Positions 6,190 to 14,520 are shown, counted from the stretch's first letter. The stretch is 36,005 bases of DNA from Brevibacterium senegalense (GCF_000285835.1 NZ_HE978600.1:620850-656854); one strand, 5' to 3'. A program made the numbers and translations. Notes: generated by a model not told the origin, from the letters alone.

Positions 6190-8424
6190 ATGAGTAATCC
6201 GGAGCACCACCACCATCAACCCGAGCCGGCAAGCAACACCCACGACCATCACCACCACGACCACCTCGACGCGGGCAGCCACGGACTGGCGATGCCGCAG
6301 GGTCACGGCCACTCCGCCCTCGATGAGCGCCCGGCACCCGCGCCAGCCGGTCATGCCGGGCACGACCATGACGCGCACGCAGGCCACGGGGAGCACGCCG
6401 GGCACAGTGTCGCGATGTTCCGCAACCGCTTCTGGGTCAGCCTGATCCTGTCGGTGCCGGTCGTCATCTTCAGCCACATGGTCGCCGACCTGCTCGGCTA
6501 CCAGGTGCCCGACTTCTTCGGCGCGACCTGGATCGCCCCGGTGCTGGGCACCGTCATCTACGTCTACGGCGGCATGCCCTTCCTCAAGGGCGGTCTCAAC
6601 GAGCTGAAGTCACGGCAGCCGGGAATGATGCTGCTGATCGCGATGGCCATCACGGTGGCCTTTGTCGCCTCCTGGGCCACCAGTTTGGGCGTCGGCGACT
6701 TCATGCTCGATTTCTGGTGGGAGCTGGCGCTGCTGGTCACCATCATGCTGTTGGGGCACTGGCTGGAGATGCGCGCCCTCGGCGCGGCATCCGGTGCCCT
6801 TGACGCGCTGGCCGAGCTGCTGCCAGACGAGGCGGAGAAGGTCACCGAGTCCGGGATCGTCACCGTCCCGATCGCCGAACTGCAGACGGGTGACACGGTG
6901 CTGGTTCGGTCCGGGGCCCGGGTGCCGGCCGACGGACGCATCATCGACGGGCACGCCGAGTTCGATGAGTCGATGATCACTGGTGAGTCCAAACCTGTCC
7001 CGCGTGAGCTCGGTGACAAGATCGTGGCCGGCACCGTCGCGATGGACAACGCCGTGCGTCTGACCGTGGAAGCCACCGGCGGTGAGACTGCCCTGGCCGG
7101 CATTCAGCGGATGGTCGCTGACGCGCAGGCATCGTCGTCGCGGGCGCAGGCGCTGGCCGATCGTGCCGCAGCGCTGCTGTTCTGGTTCGCGTTGGGGGCC
7201 GGCATCATCACTGCGCTCGTCTGGACGCTGCTGGGCGCGCCCGACCAGGCAGTCATCCGCACCGTCACAGTGCTGATCATCGCCTGCCCGCACGCACTCG
7301 GACTGGCGATCCCGCTGGTGATCGCTATCTCGACTGAGAAGGCCGCCCGGTCGGGCCTGCTCATCAAGGACCGGCTCGCGCTGGAGCGGATGCGCTCGAT
7401 CGATGCCGTACTCTTCGACAAGACGGGCACTCTCACGCAGGGCGCCCACGCGGTCACCGGGACCGCGCAGGTGTCGGGCATCAGCGAAGGCCGCCTGTTG
7501 GCGCTGGCCGCCGCCGCCGAGGCCAACAGCGAACACCCGGTGGCACGTGCGATCACCGCAGCGGCAGCCGAAGACGCGGAAGCGGCCGCGGCGCGCCTGC
7601 AGGCCAGCGAGTTCACCACCGCCGCCGGTCGCGGGGTCCGCGCCATCGTCGAGGGATCCGAGATCACCGTGGGCGGGCCCAACATGCTGCGCGACTACGG
7701 GCTGGACTCCCCGACCGAGATCGCCGCCGACGTTGCGGAATGGACCCAGCGCGGCGCCAGCGTCCTGCATATCGTGCAGGACCGGACCATCATCGGGGCG
7801 GTCGCCCTGGAGGACCGGGTGCGGCCGGAATCCCGGGCCGCGGTTCACGCCCTGCAAGAACGCGGTGTGAAGGTCGCCCTCATCACCGGTGACGCGCAGC
7901 AGGTCGCCGACGCCGTCGGCCGAGACCTCGGCATCGACGAGGTCTTCGCCGAAGTCCTCCCGCAGGACAAGGACTCCGCCGTCACCGACTTGCAGCACCG
8001 GGGACTGTCGGTGGCGATGGTCGGCGACGGCGTCAACGACGCTCCCGCCCTTGCCCGGGCCGACGTCGGCATCGCGATCGGGGCCGGCACCGACGTGGCG
8101 ATGGAATCGGCCGGCGTGGTGCTGGCCGGTAACGATCCGCGCGCGGTGCTGTCGATGATCGACCTGTCCCGGGCCAGCTACCGCAAGATGATCCAGAACC
8201 TGGCATGGGCGAGCGGCTACAACGTCCTCGCCGTCCCGCTGGCCGCCGGAGTCCTGGCCCCCATCGGGTTCGTGCTCTCCCCGGCCGTCGGCGCGATCCT
8301 GATGTCCCTGTCGACCATCATCGTCGCGCTCAACGCCCAGCTGCTGCGTCGCACCGAGCTCGACCCCGCTCGGCTGGCACCGACCCCCACCGAGACACCC
8401 CGACCACAAACCGTCCATCAGTAA
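6190..8424 (+). CDS. copB: CopB-type P1B copper ATPase with His-rich tail
   Basis: A 744-residue P-type ATPase. Residues 1-72 are a flexible tail with 20 histidines, a likely copper-binding region. The core has the TGES loop (about residue 263), the membrane motif IACPHALGLAIP (about 365), FDKTGTLT (about 410), an HP motif (EHPVARAI) and the hinge GDGVNDAPALA. CPH in place of CPC marks the P1B-3 (CopB) class, which exports copper, often Cu(II), or silver. The tail replaces the usual N-terminal CxxC domain; the separate CopZ-like protein upstream supplies one. It forms an operon with copZ and the DUF305 gene (14 bp downstream). Confidence 0.93.
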   Translation: MSNPEHHHHQPEPASNTHDHHHHDHLDAGSHGLAMPQGHGHSALDERPAPAPAGHAGHDHDAHAGHGEHAGHSVAMFRNRFWVSLILSVPVVIFSHMVADLLGYQVPDFFGATWIAPVLGTVIYVYGGMPFLKGGLNELKSRQPGMMLLIAMAITVAFVASWATSLGVGDFMLDFWWELALLVTIMLLGHWLEMRALGAASGALDALAELLPDEAEKVTESGIVTVPIAELQTGDTVLVRSGARVPADGRIIDGHAEFDESMITGESKPVPRELGDKIVAGTVAMDNAVRLTVEATGGETALAGIQRMVADAQASSSRAQALADRAAALLFWFALGAGIITALVWTLLGAPDQAVIRTVTVLIIACPHALGLAIPLVIAISTEKAARSGLLIKDRLALERMRSIDAVLFDKTGTLTQGAHAVTGTAQVSGISEGRLLALAAAAEANSEHPVARAITAAAAEDAEAAAARLQASEFTTAAGRGVRAIVEGSEITVGGPNMLRDYGLDSPTEIAADVAEWTQRGASVLHIVQDRTIIGAVALEDRVRPESRAAVHALQERGVKVALITGDAQQVADAVGRDLGIDEVFAEVLPQDKDSAVTDLQHRGLSVAMVGDGVNDAPALARADVGIAIGAGTDVAMESAGVVLAGNDPRAVLSMIDLSRASYRKMIQNLAWASGYNVLAVPLAAGVLAPIGFVLSPAVGAILMSLSTIIVALNAQLLRRTELDPARLAPTPTETPRPQTVHQ

Positions 8425-8438
8425 GGAAAGGTCACCTC

Positions 8439-9074
8439 ATGAAGCGCACCCCACTGGCAGTCGCGGCAGCGATCGCCGGCACGCTGATCCTCTCGGCATG
8501 CACCGGAAACGCCGACCCCGGCAGCACCGGGCAGGAGCCCGCCCCCGAAACCTCGGTCGCCACCGACACCGCCGCCACCGGAGAGGAGATCTCCGCGGAG
8601 CACAACGACGCCGACGTGATGTTCGCGCAGATGATGATCCCCCACCACCAGCAGGCCGTGGAGATGAGCGAAACCCTGCTGGCCAAGGACGACATCCCGC
8701 ACAACGTCGCCGACTTCGCCCAAGGCGTGATCGACGCGCAGGGGCCCGAGATCGACCGGATGAACGCCATGCTCGAAGCCTGGGGTCAGGAACCCATGGG
8801 TGACATGGGGGGCATGGGCGGTCACGGTGGTCATGGTGGCATGAGTGGGATGATGAGCGAGGACGACATGCAACAGCTCGAAGACGCCACCGGCACCGAC
8901 GCCGCGAAGCTGTACCTGGAGCAGATGACCAGACACCACGAGGGCGCCGTCGACATGGCCGAACAGGAGGTCGCCGACGGGCAGAACCCCCAAGCGATCG
9001 CCCTGGCCGAACAGGTCATCGAGGACCAGGAAGCAGAGATCCAGGAGATGGAGACCATGCTCGAAAACCTCTGA
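8439..9074 (+). CDS. DUF305 lipoprotein, copper-module associated
   Basis: A 211-residue lipoprotein (LSAC, lipidated Cys21) of the DUF305 family, ferritin-like helical proteins often found with copper genes (CopM group). Two repeated halves carry the family motifs MMIPHHQQAVEMSE and MTRHHEGAVDMAEQE, separated by a Met/Gly/His-rich linker (MGDMGGMGGHGGHGGMSGMM) suited to copper binding. It should sit outside the membrane and bind copper pumped out by CopB. ATG 8439 follows AAGGAAAGG. It is the last gene of the copZ-copB set. Confidence 0.88.
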   Translation: MKRTPLAVAAAIAGTLILSACTGNADPGSTGQEPAPETSVATDTAATGEEISAEHNDADVMFAQMMIPHHQQAVEMSETLLAKDDIPHNVADFAQGVIDAQGPEIDRMNAMLEAWGQEPMGDMGGMGGHGGHGGMSGMMSEDDMQQLEDATGTDAAKLYLEQMTRHHEGAVDMAEQEVADGQNPQAIALAEQVIEDQEAEIQEMETMLENL

Positions 9075-9122
9075 CGCTTTTTCTCCGGAACGGGATCCGG
9101 GCATCGGAGGGACTGCGGTTCA

Positions 9123-9141
9123 TGAAGATTCTGCGAAGATC
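9123..9141. promoter_or_regulatory. Putative response-regulator box 3 (storage protein)
   Basis: TGAAGATTCTGCGAAGATC keeps the two GAAGAT units 11 bp apart (9124-9130 and 9135-9140), as in boxes 1 and 2. It lies 96 bp before the four-helix-bundle gene and after the DUF305 gene, suggesting a separate promoter for the storage protein. Confidence 0.55.
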
Positions 9142-9236
9142 GGTTCCTGGCGGCTTCGCTTTGGTCGGCGCGTGACCTAGCGTCGATGGTAGCCGGGTGC
9201 TTCCTGGCACCGACTCGGAGAAGAAGGAGGACAGCG

Positions 9237-9644
9237 ATGACTCACATCACTTCAATGATCGAAACCCACCCCAACGACACCACCGGTCTGGACGTGCAGA
9301 AACTCGCCGATTGCATCGCCGCCTGTTTCGAATGCGCCCAAACCTGCACAGCCTGCGCCGATGCCTGCCTGGCCGAAGACATGGTCGCCGAGCTGCGCAA
9401 CTGCATCCGTCTCAACCTTGACTGCGCGGACCTCTGCGCTGCCACCGGCAGCATTCTCAGCCGCCGCACCGGGCAGAACCTCGCCACGGTCAAAGCCGCA
9501 CTCGAGGCATGCCGGACAGCGTGCGCAGAATGCGCGGCCGAATGCGAGAAGCACGCGGACATGCACGAGCACTGCCGCGTCTGCGCCGAGGCCTGCCGCC
9601 GATGCGAACAGGCCTGCGCCGACCTCCTGGCCGCGATCGGCTGA
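9237..9644 (+). CDS. Four-helix-bundle copper-storage protein (DUF326 / Csp-like)
   Basis: A 135-residue protein with 18 cysteines, mostly spaced CxxxC or CxxC along predicted amphipathic helices (FECAQTCTACADAC, ACRTACAECAAEC, CRVCAEACRRCEQAC). This is the DUF326 family, whose Csp1 and Csp3 members pack many Cu(I) ions inside a cysteine-lined four-helix bundle. No signal peptide is seen, so it matches the cytosolic Csp3 type. ATG 9237 follows GAAGGAGG. A response-regulator-like repeat upstream and a strong hairpin downstream frame it as its own unit. It probably buffers excess cytosolic Cu(I) while the ATPase exports it. Confidence 0.92.
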   Translation: MTHITSMIETHPNDTTGLDVQKLADCIAACFECAQTCTACADACLAEDMVAELRNCIRLNLDCADLCAATGSILSRRTGQNLATVKAALEACRTACAECAAECEKHADMHEHCRVCAEACRRCEQACADLLAAIG

Positions 9645-9656
9645 CTCCTACTACCC

Positions 9657-9689
9657 GGCCTGGTCGATCCGACAACGATCGACCAGGCC
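9657..9689 (+). terminator. Strong hairpin after the copper-storage gene
   Basis: A perfect 13 bp stem (GGCCTGGTCGATC pairing with GATCGACCAGGCC) has a 7-base loop and starts 13 bp after the stop codon. There is no T run, which is common for terminators of high-GC actinobacteria. Confidence 0.7.
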
Positions 9690-10003
9690 GCCGTTCTGCC
9701 CACCGACAGGGACCCTTTGCAATTGACCCCAGCTCTGTGGCTGAGTGGCTCAAGTCCGACCGGAGGGGTTGTGAGGGGCGACCGTCAAACAGACGCATGC
9801 TCCACCTTTCACTGTTCTCGCTAAGCACGCAGTTGGTCGGACATCCCTCAGTTGCACCGCGGCGCTACGCTCCCTCAAAGCTCAGGCGTCCAGGGTCCAT
9901 CCCGTGATCAAGCCTGCTGACAAGAACCCACCGCACCGGTCGTCAACGCAAGTCCGGGGCTCCGACACATCTGTCGGCCGAACACCACCGTGCCGGACAT
10001 TTC

Positions 10004-10029
10004 TGCACAACGGGTATACCCCTTTGACG
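10004..10029. other. res-like core (10 kb copy)
   Basis: GGGTATACCCC (10012-10022) followed by TTTGACGCT closely matches the core at 26367-26374 (GGTATACCCC, then ATTTGACGCT). It is preceded by a TGTC...GACA segment at 9972-9999. The repeated core at all three module junctions suggests a recombinase crossover site. Confidence 0.45.
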
Positions 10030-10036
10030 CTGTGAC

Positions 10037-10084
10037 TTTGTCCGCTAATTGGCGGGGTTTTTCAGACGCTCAGTGGCGGCCTCC
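10037..10084 (+). repeat. 48 bp element, related to 26261-26308
   Basis: About 73% identical (35 of 48 positions by eye) to the reverse complement of 26261-26308, sharing TGGCGGGGTTTTT and GTGGCGG. In both places it lies downstream of a GGTATACC core, in the same relative orientation. Both would encode WRGF..A.WR if translated, but no good gene contains them. Function unknown. Confidence 0.5.
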
Positions 10085-10241
10085 ACTCCCTCGCACGCGA
10101 GGGGGTGGTAGCGATGCCCTGCGTGTCCGTAAGGCCATCCCCATACGACTACCGGGGTTGGCGACCCTCACCCCTGTCGACCCACCCGGATCGATACGTG
10201 CTGTGAGTCCCTCGGGCGCAGTTCCGATGCCCACTGCGCCG

Positions 10242-10259
10242 CTGACACTTTCGTGTCAG
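10242..10259 (-). terminator. Possible terminator after merR
   Basis: CTGACAC, loop TTTC, GTGTCAG: a perfect 7 bp stem about 90 bp beyond the merR stop codon, on the minus strand. There is no T run. It could equally be a protein-binding palindrome. Confidence 0.4.
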
Positions 10260-10347
10260 TAGGTCGAGGCGGAACGTTCCAGCTGTGCGGCTGGGGCTCG
10301 GTCGACCACCACCCCTCGATGGCGTGTCCGTGCGGCGTCGGGCTTGG

Positions 10348-10737
10348 CTACAGGTACCGGCAGACCTGGTCGGAGCTGCACGTGTCGGGCTCAACGTGCT
10401 CGGCCTGGTCGCGTAGCCCGGCGAGGGTGTCGCGCAGGTCGTGGAGCTGTCTGAGTTTCAGGTCAATGTCGGTCAGGCGTGCGTCGAGCAGGTCGCGTAC
10501 GTGATCGCAGGGAGCTTGGCCGTGGTCGCGGATGTCGAGGACCTGCCGGATCTGGGCGAGGGAGAGTCCGGCGGCTTGGCCGCGGTGGATGAAGTCGATC
10601 CGGGTGAGGCTCTCGGTCGTGTAGTCGCGGTAGCCGCCGGGCGTGCGCTCGGCCGGGGGCAAGAGCCCCTGGTCTTCATAGAACCGCAGAGTCTTCGTGG
10701 TCGTGCCGGCCGCTTCAGCGAGCTCCCCGATCCGCAT
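10348..10737 (-). CDS. merR: MerR-family mercury-responsive regulator
   Basis: A 129-residue MerR-family activator. The N-terminal winged helix is MRIGELAEAAGTTTKTLRFYEDQGLL, followed by the family's PGGYRDY and a long dimerisation helix. Metal-binding cysteines are in APCDHV and in the tail DTCSSDQVCRYL. The start is set at ATG 10737, where similarity begins. It is divergent from merA, with a promoter of the elongated spacing typical of MerR control between them. Cys positions alone do not exclude another thiophilic metal, but the adjacent merA with its C-terminal Cys pair makes mercury the likely signal. Confidence 0.85.
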   Translation of the reverse strand: MRIGELAEAAGTTTKTLRFYEDQGLLPPAERTPGGYRDYTTESLTRIDFIHRGQAAGLSLAQIRQVLDIRDHGQAPCDHVRDLLDARLTDIDLKLRQLHDLRDTLAGLRDQAEHVEPDTCSSDQVCRYL

Positions 10738-10768
10738 CCTCACCCCTCGTGTGTCACAGGTCTCACCC

Positions 10769-10800
10769 TTGACCTTCCCCTGTACTGGAAGCTTTAGTAT
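10769..10800 (+). promoter_or_regulatory. merA promoter with elongated MerR-type spacer
   Basis: A -35 TTGACC (10769-10774) and a -10 TAGTAT or TTAGTA are separated by 19-20 bp rather than 17. The interrupted dyad CTTCCC...GGAAG lies in the spacer. This is the standard architecture for MerR-family activation by DNA distortion. Confidence 0.7.
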
Positions 10801-10844
10801 CGCCGCATCAGGAGGATTTCTCAACAGTCCGGGGAGGGTTCGGG

Positions 10845-12269
10845 ATGCAGTCGAAGATTGATCTGGCCGTGATCGGGTCGGGTGGCGCGGCGTTCGCCGC
10901 AGCGATCCGCGCCACCACGCTGGGCAAGTCGGTGGTGATGGTCGAGCGCGGTACGTTCGGCGGCACCTGCGTGAACACCGGGTGCGTGCCGTCCAAGGCG
11001 CTGATAGCGGCCGCCGAGGCCCGCCACGTGGCCGCGGACGCGGGCTCCCGGTTCCCGGGGATCGCCGCCACCGCGGGCGCGGTCGACATGCCCGGGCTGG
11101 TGGGTGGCAAGCAGGACCTGGTCGAGGCGATGCGGGGTGAGAAGTACTTCGACGTGGCCGAAGCCTACGGCTGGCCGGTCCGCCAGGGCCAGGCGGCCTT
11201 CGCCGGCACCCCGGATGCGCCTGTGCTGGAGGTCACCGCCGCTGAAGGCACCGTGGAAACCATCGAGTCCGCCCATTACCTGATCGCTACCGGCACCCGT
11301 CCCTGGGTCCCGCTCATCCAGGGGCTGGACGGCGTCGAGTACCTGACCTCGACGTCGGCGATGGAACTGTCCGAGCGCCCCGACTCGCTGCTGGTGCTCG
11401 GCGGTGGCTACGTGGCGCTGGAGCTGGCCCAGATGTTCGCCCGGCTCGGCTCGAAGGTGACCCTGCTGGTGCGTTCTCGGCTGGCGTCGAAGGAGGAGCC
11501 GGAGGTTTCCAGATCATTGCAGGAAGTCTTCGCCGACGAGGGCATCCGGGTGGTCCGCCGCGCTGTTCCCTCCCGCGTTGCCCGCGATACCGTCACCGGG
11601 CAGGTCGTCGTCATGGCCGAGGTCTCGGGCGGCGAGCAGGAGTTCCGTGCCGACGAGATCCTCGTCGCGCTCGGACGCCGCCCGGTCACCGAGGGGCTCA
11701 ACCTCGAGGCCGTGGGGGTGAAGACCGGCGAGGCCGGACAGATCGTGGTCACCGACCAGTTGCAGACCGCCAACCCCCGCGTCTGGGCGGGCGGGGATGT
11801 CACCGGGCACCCCGAGTTCGTCTATGTCGCGGCCCGGCACGGCACGATCGTCGCCGAGAACGCCTTCACCGACGGCAACACTTCGGTCGACTACACACGG
11901 ATGCCTCGGGTGACGTTCACCGGTCCCGCCATCGGCGCGGTCGGGATGACCGAGAAGGAGGTCATCGCGGCCGGGATCCGCTGCGACTGCCGCGTCCTGC
12001 CACTGGAGTACGTGCCCCGTGCGCTGGTGAACCGGGACATGCGTGGGTTCATCAAGATGGTCGCCAACGCCGACACCGGCGAGATCCTCGGTCTCACCGC
12101 TGTCGCCAAGGACGCCGGCGAGCTCGCCGCCGCCGGCGTCCACATCCTCGGCAAGACCATCGCAGAAGTCGCCGACGCGTGGGCCCCATACCTGACCATG
12201 GCCGAAGGCATCCGCATCGTCGCCAAGGCCTTCACCACCGACGTCTCGAAGCTGTCCTGCTGCGCCTGA
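10845..12269 (+). CDS. merA: Mercuric reductase
   Basis: A 474-residue FAD-dependent disulfide oxidoreductase that reduces Hg(II) to volatile Hg(0) with NADPH in the cytosol. Visible features: FAD motif GSGGAAFAAA, redox pair GGTCVNTGCVPSK (Cys42, Cys47), NADPH motif LGGGYVALELAQ, second FAD motif WAGGDVTG, and the mercury-binding C-terminal vicinal pair SCC (Cys472, Cys473). It lacks the N-terminal heavy-metal-associated domain found in some longer MerA proteins. It starts about 108 bp from divergent merR and is followed by a broken merB. No merT, merP or merC transporter is in the window. Confidence 0.96.
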   Translation: MQSKIDLAVIGSGGAAFAAAIRATTLGKSVVMVERGTFGGTCVNTGCVPSKALIAAAEARHVAADAGSRFPGIAATAGAVDMPGLVGGKQDLVEAMRGEKYFDVAEAYGWPVRQGQAAFAGTPDAPVLEVTAAEGTVETIESAHYLIATGTRPWVPLIQGLDGVEYLTSTSAMELSERPDSLLVLGGGYVALELAQMFARLGSKVTLLVRSRLASKEEPEVSRSLQEVFADEGIRVVRRAVPSRVARDTVTGQVVVMAEVSGGEQEFRADEILVALGRRPVTEGLNLEAVGVKTGEAGQIVVTDQLQTANPRVWAGGDVTGHPEFVYVAARHGTIVAENAFTDGNTSVDYTRMPRVTFTGPAIGAVGMTEKEVIAAGIRCDCRVLPLEYVPRALVNRDMRGFIKMVANADTGEILGLTAVAKDAGELAAAGVHILGKTIAEVADAWAPYLTMAEGIRIVAKAFTTDVSKLSCCA

Positions 12270-12291
12270 CCGCGCACTCACCCCAATAGAA

Positions 12292-12517
12292 TTGGACGCA
12301 CTCAATGAGACGATCCTCACCACCGACCTGACAGACCACCGACCTGGCAGACCGGCTCGTCCGGTCCGAGGAGACCGCCCTGCTGGTCCCGTTGCTGCGG
12401 CTGCGCGCCGCCGGTGACCCGATCACCATCGATCACCTCGCGACGGTCCCTCGACGGCACACTTCCGAGGGTCCCGCATGGGGAACCTCGACCGGACACA
12501 CCCACTCCCGACATGGG
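12292..12517 (+). pseudogene. merB: Broken organomercurial lyase remnant
   Basis: Frames here encode the start of a MerB-like protein: DALNETILTTDL, then TDLADRLVRSEETALLVPLLRL and GDPITIDHLATV, matching the helical N-terminal domain of organomercurial lyase. A 16 bp tandem duplication (12321-12336 and 12337-12352, one mismatch) shifts the frame, and a TGA follows in one phase. Similarity fades after about 12440, and the transposon end cuts the sequence at 12518. The catalytic domain with its cysteines is absent. merB normally follows merA, which supports the call, but the fragment is short. Confidence 0.6.
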
Positions 12518-12563
12518 TGTCAGTTTCAGAAGCTGTCTGCATTGAATTCAGAAGTCGAGTGCA
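12518..12563 (+). repeat. Left transposon end with two TniA-type repeats
   Basis: The terminal 25 bp (12518-12542) starts with TGTCA. Two direct copies of a TTCAGAAG...TGCA unit follow at 12525-12541 and 12547-12563. Tn402-family ends carry arrays of about 19 bp repeats that bind TniA, so this fits the initial (cargo-side) end. Confidence 0.8.
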
Positions 12564-12606
12564 ATCGCGTCAGCGCACTCTCCACTCGGCGCAGATTGAC
12601 CAGAGG

Positions 12607-13767
12607 TCAGGAACGCATGGAAGAGAGTGCCGCAACAGTCAGTATCACGGCCATGACAACTGCCATAGCTGAGTAGCTGCCGAGCACACTGGCAAGGGCT
12701 GGGCCAGAAACGGGAGCCAGGGCACCGACAGCGGTCATTGGCGCGGTGAAGACACCGTTGATCGTGCCGAAGTTCTGTGTGCCCCATCTGTCAGAGACAG
12801 CAGTGGCTTGCAGCAGGGTGTGGCATCCACGGACAGCGCCGAGCAAGACAGCGATGGCGATGAGGAGTGCGGCGGGACCGGGGACGTACGCCAGAAGCCA
12901 GAGCCCGATAGCACCAAGACCGAAGATGAGTGCGGTGCGCGTGTGCGCAGCGGTAGATCTGGCCAATCTCGAGTAGCCGATTCGTCCGATCACCTGCCCG
13001 GCACCAATGAGACCGAGGGTGAGGGCAGCGGTGCTGTAAGAGATCCCTCGTTCCAGGAGTACGGGGATGATGTTGATCGTGACCGCGAAAAGAGTGAACG
13101 TCGCCAGCGCCATGGTGATCTGCAGGATGACGAAGCGCGGAGTGCGGGTGATGGCGCGGACGTGGGCTTTCGACCCGTGAGCAGAGTGGGTGATGTTGTC
13201 TGTCCAGGAGCTATTAAGGAAGAAGGCGTGCAGTGGCACAGTCACAGCAGCGAGGATGCCGGCCATGATGAGGTAACTGGTCCGCCACCCGACCTGATCG
13301 ATGAGATAGGCCACGATCGGAGCGAAGATCGTGGAGGCCAGTCCCGCGACAAGAGTCAAGGTCGTCAACGGGACGACGCGCTGGGGACCGTACCAGCGTG
13401 TGATGACAGCGAACGCGGGCGGGTAGAGAACTGCGGATTGGGCGAACCCTGCCAGCAGCCATGCAAGGTAGAACATTGGCAGGTTCGGAGACCACGCGAC
13501 GAGCACCAGGGAGAGCACTCCGATGAGTGCTCCCAGCGTCATGACGGTGCGTGGCCCCTGAGTGTCCAGGATTCTGCCGACGCGGATACCGGCGATCGCG
13601 GACACGAGCAGGCCCACGGACAGGGCAGCTGTGATCGCGGTGTGGCTCCACCCCGTGTCCTCGGAGATGGGCGCGACAGCGACGGGCAGTGAGTAGTACA
13701 GCAGCCCCCAGCTGGTGGTCTCGGCGATGCAGAGTGCGACGAGACCACCACGGAGACGGTCAGTCAT
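12607..13767 (-). CDS. MFS transporter of the arsenic operon
   Basis: A 386-residue major facilitator protein with about 12 membrane segments; a motif-A-like loop (GRILDTQGPRTVM) follows TM2. It is the last gene of the leftward arsenic operon, 123 bp after an arsC. Some MFS proteins in arsenic clusters export organoarsenicals or arsenylated sugars phosphates; ArsJ is usually paired with a GAPDH gene, which is absent here. Its substrate cannot be named from sequence. It has no strong ribosome-binding site upstream of ATG 13767. Confidence 0.75.
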   Translation of the reverse strand: MTDRLRGGLVALCIAETTSWGLLYYSLPVAVAPISEDTGWSHTAITAALSVGLLVSAIAGIRVGRILDTQGPRTVMTLGALIGVLSLVLVAWSPNLPMFYLAWLLAGFAQSAVLYPPAFAVITRWYGPQRVVPLTTLTLVAGLASTIFAPIVAYLIDQVGWRTSYLIMAGILAAVTVPLHAFFLNSSWTDNITHSAHGSKAHVRAITRTPRFVILQITMALATFTLFAVTINIIPVLLERGISYSTAALTLGLIGAGQVIGRIGYSRLARSTAAHTRTALIFGLGAIGLWLLAYVPGPAALLIAIAVLLGAVRGCHTLLQATAVSDRWGTQNFGTINGVFTAPMTAVGALAPVSGPALASVLGSYSAMAVVMAVILTVAALSSMRS

Positions 13768-13890
13768 GGGCGAGACTGTGTGGGGAACCTGGCAAAGGTC
13801 TCATGACTCCAGTATGTCGGGGCAGGTCGTGCGCAGGTGGAACGGTGAGGAGCCAACGAGACACGCTGGCTCCTCACGCAAGGCACGCAC

Positions 13891-14520
13891 TCACGTCTGG
13901 ATGTCGGCCCACAGGCTGCGGACGTGGTCCTCGATCTGGTCAACGATGTCGTGTACCCGTTCGGGTGTTTCTTCGGCGGGGTCGGCGAGTTCCCAATCGA
14001 GGTAGCGCTTGCCTGGGTAGATGGGGCAGGCGTCACCGCAGCCCATGGTGATGACGTAGTCGGCGGCGCGGACGACATCATCGGTCAGTGGTTTCGGGAA
14101 GGCTCCGGCAAGATCAATGCCGCGACTCTCCAGCGCTTCGATGACAAGTGGGTGGATTTCGGAGCCGGGCAGTGAGCCGGCAGAACGGACTTCTACGGCG
14201 GTACCAGCCAGGTGGGACAGCAGCGCGGCTGCAATCTGCGACCGGCCGACGTTGTGCACACAAACGAAAAGAACCTGAGGAACAGTCGTCGCGATCTTCC
14301 CTTGTGCGATGGCCAAAGCTCGCAGACGGTCGGTGGCGAAGCGTTCAGCGAGGATCGCGAGGTAGGTGCGGATCTTCGCTGTTCGCGAGAGGGTCGTGTA
14401 GGACTCAAAGACGTATCGCTCAACTGTTTCCGGGGAGAAGGTCCCCTCGTAGACGCGCGAGAGATCAGCAGCTGTGCGCTGGAGAACCCGGGTATCGAGG
14501 GGCGGGGTTTCGGCGGTCAT
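13891..14520 (-). CDS. arsC: Arsenate reductase with N-terminal helical domain
   Basis: A 209-residue protein. Residues 1-75 form a helical domain (LQRTAADLSRVYEGTFSPETVERYVFESY) seen in some actinobacterial ArsC proteins and thought to mediate dimerisation. The rest is a low-molecular-weight phosphatase-like ArsC with the P-loop CVHNVGRSQIA (CX5R), ITMGCGDACPIYPG carrying the second cysteines, and DWELADPA. It reduces arsenate to arsenite using a thiol cofactor or thioredoxin. ATG 14520 is chosen since AAAGGAC lies just upstream. It is the longest of three arsC genes in this operon. Confidence 0.9.
   Translation of the reverse strand: MTAETPPLDTRVLQRTAADLSRVYEGTFSPETVERYVFESYTTLSRTAKIRTYLAILAERFATDRLRALAIAQGKIATTVPQVLFVCVHNVGRSQIAAALLSHLAGTAVEVRSAGSLPGSEIHPLVIEALESRGIDLAGAFPKPLTDDVVRAADYVITMGCGDACPIYPGKRYLDWELADPAEETPERVHDIVDQIEDHVRSLWADIQT

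Larger units (their letters stand above)
9690..10347. other. Non-coding junction between copper and mercury modules
   Basis: I find no supportable gene here. It holds a TGTC-to-GACA bounded 28 bp segment (9972-9999), a palindromic core (10013-10020), a second TGTC-started segment (about 10039-10068), a hairpin at 10242-10259, and a small CCCTCGCACGCGAGGG stem near 10090. Together they look like a res or attachment region rather than coding DNA. The section 9700-9960 shows nothing I can identify. Confidence 0.45.

Noticed and set aside
6610..8418. 602-residue open frame antisense to copB
   Set aside because: It mirrors a well-supported P-type ATPase, has a Gly/Asp/Arg/Gln-rich composition typical of high-GC shadow frames and no recognisable domain.
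9731..9800. tRNA-like start (GTGGCTGAGTGGCTCAAGTCC)
   Set aside because: Only a D-arm-like string is present; no acceptor stem, anticodon arm or T-arm could be folded downstream.
12808..13692. 294-residue frame antisense to the MFS gene
   Set aside because: Highly charged, repetitive composition and no start signal; the MFS reading has clear membrane segments.
12607..13767. ArsJ identity for the MFS transporter
   Set aside because: ArsJ is normally paired with a glyceraldehyde-3-phosphate dehydrogenase gene, absent here, so the specific name is not supported.
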